A stretch of DNA of 64,000 bases from Chitinophagaceae bacterium (lineage in GTDB: Bacteria > Bacteroidota > Bacteroidia > Chitinophagales > Chitinophagaceae). Location of the stretch: NCBI GenBank assembly GCA_947374225.1, contig CANCAY010000005.1:19428-83427 (forward strand). The letters run 5' to 3'. Below, piece after piece: positions 25,531-35,173 of the stretch. Each line of letters begins with the position of its first letter. Within the stretch, counting starts at the first letter, position 1. The notes under the pieces were generated by a model that was not told the origin of the DNA, made no database searches, and saw nothing but the letters and a program-made list of their open reading frames with translations. Made by a program: the position numbers and the translations under genes.

Positions 25531-26790
25531 CTATTGTTTCACATACACAAAATAATCACCTGGCATTAATTCGAAATGAATTGCACCATTGAACTGATAA
25601 GTCATCCCAGAAAATAATTGAGTAAATGATCCATTTAATTTTTCATGCGCGCATTCCATTTTAATAGCTTGCATAGAAACATTTAGTACTACTAGTACCG
25701 TCTCTTTTTCATCCATCCTAATAAATGCCAATGCCCCTGGATGGCTTGACGGTAAGTTAAAAGTACTACCGTGAATCATTACTGGATGGTCTTGTCTTAA
25801 TTGATTTAATGATTTATAAAAATCATGTAGTGCAGGTTTTGTGTTCCATTCAATTAAATCTTTGTCAAAAAATTGCAGCCTCTTATGCATTGGTAATTCT
25901 TGTCCACTATAAATTAATGGCATCCCTTTCCAGGTAAATGTGAATACTGCCCAAGGCTTTGCTGCAATTCCATACTTTTCATACTCTGTTCCATTCCAAC
26001 TATTCTCATCATGGTTGCTGGTATAAAAAAGTTTTAACGCTCCAGCAGGATATTGTTCATAATCATGTAAAATATTAAACACGTCATGTAAACTGGCTTC
26101 TCCTTTCATTAATCTTTCCGTTCTATGCATCCATTCCCAAGCATAACTTGTATCGAATACTTCATGGTATTCCACTACTTCACATTCTGCTAACCAAAAC
26201 AAAGGTTTACTATTCTTGAAAGAAGTTCTTGCTGTTTTCCAAAAATCCAAAGGCACCAAATGTGCCATATCGCACCTAAATCCATCAATATTAAAATCGT
26301 TTACCCAATAATGCATTGCATCAATTAAAGCTTTGCGCATGTCTGAATTGTGATAGTTCAAATCCACCACATCATCCCAGCCATTGCGTTCTGTAAATTT
26401 CCCTTCACTATCTTGAGCAAACCATTCTGGATTAGTTTCCATCCATTCATGTTGACGGCCTGTATGGTTCGCTACCCAGTCAATTATAATTTTCATGCCA
26501 TTAGCATGTACCGTATTTATTAAAGCGCTTAAATCCTGCACTGTTCCAAATTCAGGATTTATTTTGGTATAACTACTACATGCATAATAACTTCCTAATG
26601 TTCCCTTCTTGGCAACTTGACTAATTGGAGTGATTGGCATTAACCAAATAATCCCTACTCCCATGTCCTTTAGTCTTGGAATATGTGCTTCAAATGCTTT
26701 AAATGTTCCTTCGGGTGTGTACTGTCTAATGTTAACTTCATAAATGGAAGCAGTCGCAGCCCAGTCTGTAGTTTTAAAATTGGCGTTCAT
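25531..26790 (-). CDS. Cytoplasmic alpha-amylase family glycosidase (GH13)
   Basis: A 419-aa GH13 enzyme without a signal peptide (starts MNANFKTTDWAATASIYEVN), so it should act inside the cell. The catalytic regions are DWVANHTG, GFRCDMAHLV (nucleophile Asp), FWLAECE (acid/base Glu) and TSNHDENSW. It is paralogous to the exported enzyme at 6715-8028, with long stretches of near-identical motif order. The likely substrates are maltodextrins taken up after outside digestion, which is an inference. It is divergent from the APC permease gene with 49 bases between starts. Confidence 0.93.
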   Translation of the reverse strand: MNANFKTTDWAATASIYEVNIRQYTPEGTFKAFEAHIPRLKDMGVGIIWLMPITPISQVAKKGTLGSYYACSSYTKINPEFGTVQDLSALINTVHANGMKIIIDWVANHTGRQHEWMETNPEWFAQDSEGKFTERNGWDDVVDLNYHNSDMRKALIDAMHYWVNDFNIDGFRCDMAHLVPLDFWKTARTSFKNSKPLFWLAECEVVEYHEVFDTSYAWEWMHRTERLMKGEASLHDVFNILHDYEQYPAGALKLFYTSNHDENSWNGTEYEKYGIAAKPWAVFTFTWKGMPLIYSGQELPMHKRLQFFDKDLIEWNTKPALHDFYKSLNQLRQDHPVMIHGSTFNLPSSHPGALAFIRMDEKETVLVVLNVSMQAIKMECAHEKLNGSFTQLFSGMTYQFNGAIHFELMPGDYFVYVKQ

Positions 26791-26839
26791 TTGATATTCT
26801 AATTTGTGTTATCTTGTTACTCTAATTTTTACTTAAAGG

Positions 26840-28195
26840 ATGAATGCTAAACTCGAACGCAAATTAAGTCTTTTACACGCAACAGCCATCAATATGATCG
26901 ACATGGTGGGCATTGGTCCCTTTGTTGTATTAAGTGTAGTAGCGCAAATAATGGGAGGTCCCTATTTCTTATACGCTTGGATTGCAGGTGCTTTTCTATC
27001 CTATGTGGACGCGATGGTATGGAGCCAATTGGGTGCCGCTTTACCAAGAGCAGGAGGTAGTTTCCACTTTCTAAAAGAAGGTTATGGAAAAAAATGGGGA
27101 CAAATGATGAGCTTCCTATTTGTTTGGCAAACCATGATTCAGGCACCTTTAGTAATTGCGTCGGCAGCAATCGGATTTTCCCAATACGCCAATTACTTTT
27201 TCCACTTTAGCTTTTTTCAAGAAAAAGCAGTTAGTGGCGCTGTTGTAATACTTGTAATTAGTTTACTATACCGTAAAATAGAATCCATTGGAAAAATATC
27301 TGTATTCTTATGGGTGGGTGTATTAGGAACTATGGCTTGGATTATTTTTGGAGGAATTGCACATGGTAATTTCTTAGAACCCATTAAGCATATCAATGAC
27401 GGCATTGAATTAAAACATGGGTTCGCAGCAGCACTTGGTTTTGCAAGTGTTAAAACTATTTATAGTTATTTAGGCTATTATAACGTTTGTCATTTGGGTG
27501 GGGAAATAAAAAACCCCAGTAAGAATATTCCGAGGAGTATGTTTATTTCAATTACAGGAATTGCCATTTTGTATTTAGCAATGAATATTAGTGTGGCAAG
27601 TGTGTTACCATTTCAGACTATTGTTGAAAGTAAATATGTGGTGAGTGCTTATATCCAAGCTTTATACGGTCCTAATGCAGGTGCCATTGTTACTGTGTTA
27701 ATTTTATTAGTTGCATTTGCTTCCTTATTTGCTGCCACATTGGGTTATAGCAGAATTCCTTATGCAGCTGCACAAGACAAATCTTTCTTCTCTTTCTTTG
27801 CTAAAGTACACCCTACTTTACATTTTCCACACCGTTCCTTATTAGTATTGGGCGCAATTGCTTTTGTGTTTAGTTTATTATTTAGATTGAAGGAAGTCAT
27901 TGACGCCATTTTAGCCATGCGTATTTTGATTCAATTTATTGGACAAGCAATTGGCTTGTTATTGCTCTTTAAAAGAAAGGGAAAGTCCTTTTTCCCTTGG
28001 AAAATGCCATTGTATCCCTTGCCTTTAATACTCGCTATTTTAATTTGGGTATTTATCTTTATCTCAACCGGTCAGAAAATGATGATTGGAGGATTAGTAG
28101 TTATTAGTTTAGGCCTAATTGTTTTCTTTATAGCAAAGAAAATGAAATGGATTGGCGAAGAAGCCACAAAAGTGGGTGATATTGAAGCAAATTAA
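26840..28195 (+). CDS. APC family amino acid permease
   Basis: An inner-membrane transporter of 451 aa with about twelve hydrophobic helices. The first helix motif IDMVGIGPFVVLS corresponds to the substrate-binding unwound helix of the amino acid-polyamine-organocation superfamily, and GGEIKNPSKNIPRSM is the classical APC loop. The substrate cannot be predicted. AAAGG five bases before the ATG is one of the few Shine-Dalgarno-like stretches in this window. It is convergent with the 46-aa gene that follows, the two stop codons lying 2 bases apart. Confidence 0.92.
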   Translation: MNAKLERKLSLLHATAINMIDMVGIGPFVVLSVVAQIMGGPYFLYAWIAGAFLSYVDAMVWSQLGAALPRAGGSFHFLKEGYGKKWGQMMSFLFVWQTMIQAPLVIASAAIGFSQYANYFFHFSFFQEKAVSGAVVILVISLLYRKIESIGKISVFLWVGVLGTMAWIIFGGIAHGNFLEPIKHINDGIELKHGFAAALGFASVKTIYSYLGYYNVCHLGGEIKNPSKNIPRSMFISITGIAILYLAMNISVASVLPFQTIVESKYVVSAYIQALYGPNAGAIVTVLILLVAFASLFAATLGYSRIPYAAAQDKSFFSFFAKVHPTLHFPHRSLLVLGAIAFVFSLLFRLKEVIDAILAMRILIQFIGQAIGLLLLFKRKGKSFFPWKMPLYPLPLILAILIWVFIFISTGQKMMIGGLVVISLGLIVFFIAKKMKWIGEEATKVGDIEAN

Positions 28196-28197
28196 TA

Positions 28198-28338
28198 TTA
28201 CTTGCTTTTAGTACCTATCCCACTAATTAATAATCCAAAGACCAACCCAATTATTAATCCAATTTTGACGTTTTTAATCATCCAGCCTAAACCTAGGCCC
28301 AACATTAAAATGGTCATGATACTCATGTTTCTTCTCAT
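28198..28338 (-). CDS. Small hydrophobic membrane protein, 46 aa (absent from ORF track)
   Basis: ATG at 28338 opens 46 codons to TAA at 28198-28200: MRRNMSIMTILMLGLGLGWM, a short KNVK turn, then IGLIIGLVFGLLISGIGTKSK. It looks like a helical hairpin with two Gly-rich membrane segments, with positive residues outside the helices. It starts 12 bases after the PIG-L gene stop, so it would be the last gene of that transcription unit. I do not recognise a family. The compact fit between convergent stops supports a real gene, but comparative evidence is missing. Confidence 0.6.
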   Translation of the reverse strand: MRRNMSIMTILMLGLGLGWMIKNVKIGLIIGLVFGLLISGIGTKSK

Positions 28339-28350
28339 GGTGATTTGTAA

Positions 28351-30696
28351 TTAATGTTTTGGTAAGGCAATTAGATTTGCTAATATTTTATACGATCCTG
28401 CATTACCAGCTGGCAATTGTCTAAACAAAGTCAAACTTAAATATACCATATTACCCTTGCCATAAGGTGCAATTAATAAACTACCATTTGACGCTGGTTC
28501 ATTGGTGTCATGCATGGACAATGGCATTTCAAAATGTGCATCTATGTTTTCTGCCTGATAGGTACTGCGCTCTTGCACCCAATGTTCAAAATCAATGGCT
28601 TCAATTTTATTTGGGAAATTTAAAACGGTATGATTGGGTAGTACTATTTCTACTGGCGCATCCTCTTGTGTAACTCGCTTTCCAGAATTTACAGTAAATG
28701 CATAAGGCCCAACTTTTACTTTATTAATTCCTACTTGATTACTTTTTAAGTATTGAACTATTAAATTACCTCCATTAGAAATATATTCATTTAAAACATC
28801 GTTCTTGTCCGTTAAATAGTCAAACATATTGTATGCACGAATACCCACTATAATAGCATCTAATCCTGCAAGGTTTTCCTTTGTAATATCTGATGCTTTT
28901 AAGTTTACTACCTGGTATCCTAATTCAGTTAATGCTTCAGGCAATTTGTCTCCTGCACCGTCAATATATCCAACTTTAGTACCTTTTGTTTTCACTGATA
29001 ACTTTACCAGCTTTGTGGTTGCAGTTGGAAAATAATTAATAGTTGGAATATGATCGTACTGAATAGTCTTTCTATACAAAGCATTCGTTGGAGTAGGCAA
29101 TTTGTCTGTGGTATCTTTTATAAGCACATTAATTTGCTCATTCGTTCCTAAATGATTCATCTTCTGATAAGACACCGTAATTGGTTTTTCAGACCTCATT
29201 AAATAAACTTCTTTGTCATACTTAAATTCTACAGTAGGCACAACAGCTATTGGTTGATACTGATCTCCTTTAGTTGGGTCTGTGTATTTATATTGAATAG
29301 GCGTATTAATCAGAAACGAATTGCCTTCTATATTTAGTTGAACTGTCGCTACAAAAGCTGGATCGTTGTCTGGCTTGCCAATTAATTCCTGTTGTTGCAC
29401 ATTAAACATGCCTTCTGACTTTGGTTGTACTAACCAATAGGGCTGTGAAATAGAAGTATTGTTGGGTACGTTAAACTTATAATCAAGTTGAACATTTTGA
29501 TTATTTACAAGTAACTGTTTTATTAAAGAGTCCTTACCTGGCAAACTAATTTTTTCTACTACTGTATTGACATTGCTACGTTGATTCAATAATAATTGTG
29601 TTATTAATAGTGAACCTGGATAAACTTGAGGTTGTTGCGTAGTAACTTCAAAATAAATGCCAGCGCAGTCTACAATAATTGCCTGCAATTGCGCCAATTT
29701 ATATTGTCTCCAAGTTGAGGCTGGTAATAGTTGAATTTGTTTAAATAATTTAACCAATGCTGACACTGAATTTGACGGAGACTCTAGTTGATAATTCTTT
29801 ACTATACTATTAATCTGTTCTTGAATACCCGCTGCATTAAATCTATTCCAATTCGTTTCCACCCCATTCATAATATCATTTACGGGTGCTTCCCCTCCAG
29901 TTGTTTCAAAGAATTCGTAACTAGCGCCTCTTCTTCTTGGTCTGCCTTCTCCTTGGCTCTTATGCATGGTTCTTGCCTCCGCCCCAATTTCTCCATAGCT
30001 TTTACCTATGATTGCATTATAGCCACCTACTTCAATTTTCAACTGCGTATTACTAGTAGTATTAACAGATCCAAAATTAAAAGTGTTCCATAAAATTCGT
30101 TTAGCCTTCCAAGGACCAACGCCATATTTAAATTGTTCTGGGAATTTTGTGGGGTCACCTGCTGCAATGAAAGCCTCATTTGCAATGATGGCAGAAGCGG
30201 AATGATGTCCATGTCCAGCACGTGCGTCTCTAGGGAATCGAGTTATAATAATATCTGGCTGAAATTTACGGATCACCCAAACTGCATCACTTAATACTTT
30301 CTCATGATCCCAAATTCTTAATGCTTCTTCAAATGACTTACTAAATCCGAATTCATAAGCGGTTGAAAAATATTGCTCTGCTTCATCCTGTTGTCTAGCA
30401 GCTAATAATTCTTGGGTGCGAATTAATCCTAGCTCAATGCCTTGTTCTTTCCCTATTAAATTTTGCCCACCATCTCCTCTTGTTAAACTTAAATAACCAG
30501 TCCTATACATTCGATCCTTAGTAAGATAAGGTAGGAAACTATTATTCTCGTCGTCCGGATGTGCGGCTATATATAAAACACTACCCACTACCCCTAGTTT
30601 TTTTATCTGAGCATAAATGTCTGCACTATTTTTTTGTGCCATTAATGCATTAGTTAAAAACGAAATCGCAAATAAAACTAGTAGTGTTTTTTTCAT
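28351..30696 (-). CDS. Secreted PIG-L family deacetylase with C-terminal amidotransferase-like domain
   Basis: A 781-aa exported protein (signal MKKTLLVLFAISFLTNALMAQ). The N-terminal PIG-L/LmbE domain has the zinc motif AHPDDE near residue 45 and a second ligand block GHGHHSAS near 165. This family removes N-acetyl groups from amino sugars or related compounds. The middle (about 300-570) looks like beta-sandwich modules. The C-terminal part (about 600-780), with VGIRAYNMFDYL and SNGGNLIVQY, resembles a class I amidotransferase-like (ThuA-like) fold. The M14 peptidase gene 6 bases upstream has a similar C-terminal domain. Substrate unknown; envelope or environmental glycans are likely. Confidence 0.87.
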   Translation of the reverse strand: MKKTLLVLFAISFLTNALMAQKNSADIYAQIKKLGVVGSVLYIAAHPDDENNSFLPYLTKDRMYRTGYLSLTRGDGGQNLIGKEQGIELGLIRTQELLAARQQDEAEQYFSTAYEFGFSKSFEEALRIWDHEKVLSDAVWVIRKFQPDIIITRFPRDARAGHGHHSASAIIANEAFIAAGDPTKFPEQFKYGVGPWKAKRILWNTFNFGSVNTTSNTQLKIEVGGYNAIIGKSYGEIGAEARTMHKSQGEGRPRRRGASYEFFETTGGEAPVNDIMNGVETNWNRFNAAGIQEQINSIVKNYQLESPSNSVSALVKLFKQIQLLPASTWRQYKLAQLQAIIVDCAGIYFEVTTQQPQVYPGSLLITQLLLNQRSNVNTVVEKISLPGKDSLIKQLLVNNQNVQLDYKFNVPNNTSISQPYWLVQPKSEGMFNVQQQELIGKPDNDPAFVATVQLNIEGNSFLINTPIQYKYTDPTKGDQYQPIAVVPTVEFKYDKEVYLMRSEKPITVSYQKMNHLGTNEQINVLIKDTTDKLPTPTNALYRKTIQYDHIPTINYFPTATTKLVKLSVKTKGTKVGYIDGAGDKLPEALTELGYQVVNLKASDITKENLAGLDAIIVGIRAYNMFDYLTDKNDVLNEYISNGGNLIVQYLKSNQVGINKVKVGPYAFTVNSGKRVTQEDAPVEIVLPNHTVLNFPNKIEAIDFEHWVQERSTYQAENIDAHFEMPLSMHDTNEPASNGSLLIAPYGKGNMVYLSLTLFRQLPAGNAGSYKILANLIALPKH

Positions 30697-30702
30697 ATGA
30701 AT

Positions 30703-33201
30703 CTATTTCCCGTTAAAGAATACTGCGTTAGCTAAAATCAATTTACCTGTCTCCCAGAAATTTCTGAAAATTGGATCGTCTGCCATATAAATAAATTTAC
30801 CTTGGCCAATTTCTTTCACTCCTACAACTACCCCTTCTTGTATTGCTGCTTTTGCTTTTACGCCTGCAAATCCAGTCATATAACTGTCTTTTTTAATAGC
30901 CCCTACATTCCAAGCTTCATTAGATGGTTCATATAAAACAATGTCCTGCTTTAAATCAAAATACACTCCATTACTGCCATATCCAATTGGATGCGTGTCG
31001 TCCATATAAACTTTGTAAATAGCACCGGGGATTGAGCTTTGTAACATGTCTTCCACTCTTTCTCCATACTTACCTAAATGATTGATATTTGCTTTTTCAG
31101 CCACTGGACTTTCTTTTACTTTAACGCCCCATTCAGGATTAGACGCCAGTGTTTGTGCTGCAGATTCAAAAGCAATTAACACGCCCCCTTTTCTTACAAA
31201 AGCTTGTAATTTTTCTGTAATTGGTTTGGAGTTGATGTCCTTGTATTGACCTTCTGGCGCAATAATAACATCATATTTATTTAAATCAATTCTACTTAAT
31301 AAACTATACGTTAATTGCGTAATTGGATATTGAATTTGTTGTTCAAAATAATTCCATACTTCCCCTGCAGCTAATGCAGCAATGCCGTCTCCAGTTAATA
31401 AACCTACTTTAGGCGCATGATTAATTATTCTATTTAATGGAGATCCAAAATCGGCTCCCTTGTCTGAATAACCAGTGCCTACTGCAAATGCTTCCACATT
31501 CGCTGCTTCACAAATTGCTTTAGTATCAGTTGCCCAGTTTTCCGTATTACTTGTTTTTAAAACAATCAATGTGCCTTTTTCAAAATTATGTCCCTCAGAA
31601 ACAAATGCCGCTTCTGCGTATCTTACTTTAATATTTTTGTTCAACAACTGCGCTAATACTTTTGCAGCCGCAAATGAATTATAAGGAATTAAATAGCCAT
31701 AATTAGCAGCCGCAATTTGAACTGGCTTTACCGTATAACCAGATTGCATTGCTAATTTTTCTTTAGACGCATAGCCATGCACACCAAATGCATAAGGCAA
31801 TGACCATGCAGTAATATCATAGGTATTGGAGTCATTCACTTGTGTAGTTGGTTCTAATAATACTCTTGCTAAAACACTATGTGCTTGCGCTGCAGGCACT
31901 GCAATAGAGTATCCTTCATTTACAAATACTGATTCTGATTTTGTGAAATAATCAAAAGCTTTATACTTAGTATCTGCTTGACTCAAAACACCGTATTGAA
32001 TATTATTTTTTTGCAATAAAGTAGCCAATGCATTTATTTGTTGTGCACTTTTAGAAGTCATGATAAAAGTCTGATAAGTGGAACCATTGGCAGTTCTACT
32101 ATTATCATAATACTTCTTAAACTCTGCTAATAACTTTTCATGATTTGCTGCACTTACTTCTACTGTAGACATTCCTGTTGTGAAATGGTGCATTGCTCTT
32201 GCTACTAATGTTAAAGTATCATTGTTTTTATCTTGAACTCCTAGTCCTGCGCTGATACCACCCTGCTCAAATGTCATACCAATGGCACCATTGTACATTG
32301 GGTAAGTATCACCATAAGACGGGTATAACAAATCGAAACGTTCTTTAGTGAAGAATAACCAATTATTTTGGTCAAAGTATTTTGCGTGATTTCGACCAAT
32401 TTGATCTTGAAAAGTTTTCTGCCAAGGCGTCAACAAAACATGAAGCGGCTCTGCTGCTGGTGCGAAATAATAAGGTTCATTATATCCTTGCTCATGAAAA
32501 TCCACATGTACTTGAGGATACCATTGTTGGTACAAAGGCATTCTTTGTTGTGTTTCCACCTGTGTTTGCCAAGCCCAATCTCTATTTAAATCAAAATTAT
32601 AATGGTTCGTTCTACCTGCTGGCCATGGCTCCATATGCTCTCTAGCAAAGGGATCTGCGTTATAGTTAGTACCCACCGCATTATTATACCAGTTTACATA
32701 TCTATCTCTTCCGTCTGGATTAATACAAGGATCAATCATCACAATTACGTTTTTCAACCAAGCTGCAGATTTTGTATTGGCAGGGTCTACTAAAGCAAAT
32801 AAAGTTAACATCGCAGCTTCTGATGATGCTGGCTCGTTACCATGTACATTATAGCTTAACCAAACAATGGCAGGTTGTTTTATATCCGTTGTTGTTCCAT
32901 CGGTCAAACCTATATTGTGTTTTCTGATGGACTCTAATTGAGCAATATTTTCGGGCGAACCAATAGCAGCAACTAATAACTCTCTGCCTTCATTGGTTTT
33001 ACCATATGGCATGATTTTAACCATGTCAGGCTTAGCCTGCGCAATAGTTTTAAAATAACTCACAATTTGATGATGTCTAGTAAACTTGGTGCCTACTGTG
33101 TAGCCTAAAAAACTAGCTGGACTAGGTAACTGAGCAAATACCAAAAATGGCATTGTTAATACACCAATAATCAATTTCAATTTTAAGGAAGAAAAACGCA
33201 T
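30703..33201 (-). CDS. Secreted M14 family zinc carboxypeptidase
   Basis: An 832-aa exported peptidase (signal MRFSSLKLKLIIGVLTMPFLVFAQ). The M14 zinc site is recognised from NVHGNEPASSEA (His and Glu ligands, near residue 115) and the third ligand in VHVDFHEQG (near 235). FDLNRDW is the substrate-carboxylate binding Arg segment. Beyond the catalytic domain (about 40-380), the C-terminal part contains an amidotransferase-like Rossmann region (VGLLTGDGIAALAAGE, IAPEGQYKD, KGGVLIAFES). It cleaves C-terminal residues from peptides, possibly from peptidoglycan stems, but the specificity is unknown. It is co-transcribed with the PIG-L gene. Confidence 0.9.
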   Translation of the reverse strand: MRFSSLKLKLIIGVLTMPFLVFAQLPSPASFLGYTVGTKFTRHHQIVSYFKTIAQAKPDMVKIMPYGKTNEGRELLVAAIGSPENIAQLESIRKHNIGLTDGTTTDIKQPAIVWLSYNVHGNEPASSEAAMLTLFALVDPANTKSAAWLKNVIVMIDPCINPDGRDRYVNWYNNAVGTNYNADPFAREHMEPWPAGRTNHYNFDLNRDWAWQTQVETQQRMPLYQQWYPQVHVDFHEQGYNEPYYFAPAAEPLHVLLTPWQKTFQDQIGRNHAKYFDQNNWLFFTKERFDLLYPSYGDTYPMYNGAIGMTFEQGGISAGLGVQDKNNDTLTLVARAMHHFTTGMSTVEVSAANHEKLLAEFKKYYDNSRTANGSTYQTFIMTSKSAQQINALATLLQKNNIQYGVLSQADTKYKAFDYFTKSESVFVNEGYSIAVPAAQAHSVLARVLLEPTTQVNDSNTYDITAWSLPYAFGVHGYASKEKLAMQSGYTVKPVQIAAANYGYLIPYNSFAAAKVLAQLLNKNIKVRYAEAAFVSEGHNFEKGTLIVLKTSNTENWATDTKAICEAANVEAFAVGTGYSDKGADFGSPLNRIINHAPKVGLLTGDGIAALAAGEVWNYFEQQIQYPITQLTYSLLSRIDLNKYDVIIAPEGQYKDINSKPITEKLQAFVRKGGVLIAFESAAQTLASNPEWGVKVKESPVAEKANINHLGKYGERVEDMLQSSIPGAIYKVYMDDTHPIGYGSNGVYFDLKQDIVLYEPSNEAWNVGAIKKDSYMTGFAGVKAKAAIQEGVVVGVKEIGQGKFIYMADDPIFRNFWETGKLILANAVFFNGK

Positions 33202-33316
33202 AATATTTGAATTATATGTAATAAGAAATAGAATTTATAATAGTCCTAAAATTATGCAATTTGGCCTTATTTAGCCGATTCTATCCCCAAGTTTTATACA
33301 AGTGGTTATCCCCATT

Positions 33317-33347
33317 TTGTTGATTCCTAAATAATTAAGTAATTTAC
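33317..33347 (+). promoter_or_regulatory. Promoter of ggt
   Basis: TTG (33317-33319), 20-base spacer, TAATTTAC (33340-33347, two deviations at the 3' end of TAnnTTTG). It leaves a leader of roughly 13 bases before the ATG. Confidence 0.45.
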
Positions 33348-33365
33348 TTCTTCAAATAAAGACAT

Positions 33366-35093
33366 ATGACTAAGCTTTTTCTAAAACTGACGATAAATTC
33401 ATTTTTAATAGTTTGTGCAACAGTTTCTCTACAGGCACAGGATTTCTTTAAAGCACATGCTCAAATAAACCCTTATAACTATAGTGTTGTTAAAGAAAAA
33501 GCTTTCGATCATGCAGCAGTAAGTTCTGCGCATCCTCTGGCTAGTATGGTGGGTGCGGCTATTATGAAAGACGGAGGTAACGCCTTTGATGCTGCTATTT
33601 CGGTACAATTAAGTTTAGCGGTTGTGTTTCCAGGAGCAGGTAATATTGGTGGAGGTGGTTTTATGTTATCTCGTGACAAGAATGGTAAGTTAACTGGCCT
33701 TGATTTTAGAGAAGCTGCACCAGCGAAAGCACATAAAGACATGTACTTGGATGAAAAAGGAAATCCTTCTGCAACCAAGTCAAGAGACGGCGCATCTGCC
33801 TCTGGCATCCCTGGAAGTATTGCTGGAATGTTTAGTGTTCATAAAAATGCAAAATTACCATTTGCTCAATTAATTGAACCTGCTATTGAATTGGCAGAAT
33901 ATGGTTTTGTAATTACGGAAAAAGAAGCTAAAGGATTAAATAATACACGCGCACAATTTTTAAAAAATAGCTCTGCACCTTGTGCCTTTACTGCAAAAAG
34001 TAACTGGAAAGCTGGTGACACTTTGGTTCAAAAAGATTTAGCAAATACTTTGCGTCGCATTCAACAAAATGGATTAGCCGGTTTTTATGAAGGTATTACT
34101 GCAGATTTAATTGTGAAAGAAATGCAGCATAGCGAAGGTATTATTACAAAAGAAGACTTGAAAAACTACCAACCTAAAATAAGAGTGCCGTTAGAATTTG
34201 ACTATCGCAATCATCATATAATAAGTTTTGCACCTCCTTCTAGTGGTGGTATATTAATTGCACAAATGATGCAAATGATTCAACCATATGATGTTCAAAA
34301 AATGGGTGCGAATAGTGTTGGCGCCGTGAGTTTAATGGTAGAAGCTCAAAGAAGAGCTTATGCTGACAGAGCAGAACATATGGGAGATCCTGATTTTTAC
34401 AAAGTCCCTACCAAAACTTTAATTAGTGCAAAATATATACAGGACAGAATGAAGGATTATCAACCTGGTGTAGCAGGGAAAAGTAAAGATATTAATGCTG
34501 GTCAAATTCACGAGAGTGAGCAAACAACGCATTTTAGCGTGATTGACAATGAAGGTAATATGGTGTCCATTACGACTACTTTAAATGACACTTATGGCAA
34601 TAAAACTATTGTAGCTGGTGCTGGATTCTTATTGAATAATGAAATGGATGACTTTAGTATTAAAGCAGGCGTTCCAAATATGTATGGTGCAATTGGTGGA
34701 GAAGCCAACTCCATTCAACCTGGAAAAAGAATGTTAAGTTCTATGACTCCAACTTTAATTACAGTTAATAATAAACCTTATTTGAGTATTGGCACTCCAG
34801 GAGGAACTACTATCCCGAATCAAGTATATGAAGGATTAGTGAATATTATCGATCATAAAATGTCTTTAAAAGCGGCAATCGATGCACCACGTTTTCATCA
34901 CCAATGGATTCCAGATGCAGTTGCATTTGAAGCAGACTTCCCAGAAGCAACTGTAAATACATTAAAAGCAAATGGTTATACCACCAGTAAAAGAGGATAT
35001 TTTGGTAGAATGGATGGTGTAATTATATTGTCAAATGGGAAAAGAGAAGCTGCAGGAGACAAAAGAGGTGACGATAGCGTTGCAGGCTACTAA
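33366..35093 (+). CDS. ggt: Gamma-glutamyltransferase
   Basis: A 575-aa periplasmic enzyme that cleaves gamma-glutamyl bonds in glutathione and related peptides. The signal peptide ends near SLQAQ. The proenzyme self-cleaves before the nucleophile Thr387 in EQTTHFSVIDNEGN, giving large and small subunits. The substrate-binding segments PGKRMLSSMTPT and GTPGGTTIPNQV are present, as is DFREAAP in the large subunit. The length is standard. It is transcribed divergently from the M14 carboxypeptidase, so secreted peptide breakdown genes cluster here. Confidence 0.95.
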   Translation: MTKLFLKLTINSFLIVCATVSLQAQDFFKAHAQINPYNYSVVKEKAFDHAAVSSAHPLASMVGAAIMKDGGNAFDAAISVQLSLAVVFPGAGNIGGGGFMLSRDKNGKLTGLDFREAAPAKAHKDMYLDEKGNPSATKSRDGASASGIPGSIAGMFSVHKNAKLPFAQLIEPAIELAEYGFVITEKEAKGLNNTRAQFLKNSSAPCAFTAKSNWKAGDTLVQKDLANTLRRIQQNGLAGFYEGITADLIVKEMQHSEGIITKEDLKNYQPKIRVPLEFDYRNHHIISFAPPSSGGILIAQMMQMIQPYDVQKMGANSVGAVSLMVEAQRRAYADRAEHMGDPDFYKVPTKTLISAKYIQDRMKDYQPGVAGKSKDINAGQIHESEQTTHFSVIDNEGNMVSITTTLNDTYGNKTIVAGAGFLLNNEMDDFSIKAGVPNMYGAIGGEANSIQPGKRMLSSMTPTLITVNNKPYLSIGTPGGTTIPNQVYEGLVNIIDHKMSLKAAIDAPRFHHQWIPDAVAFEADFPEATVNTLKANGYTTSKRGYFGRMDGVIILSNGKREAAGDKRGDDSVAGY

Positions 35094-35173
35094 ATCTATC
35101 ATTATTAACGCTTTAAGTGGCTTAAATTAACTGTGTATTAAATGACTTTTCTGTATTTTTACAAAAAAGCATT

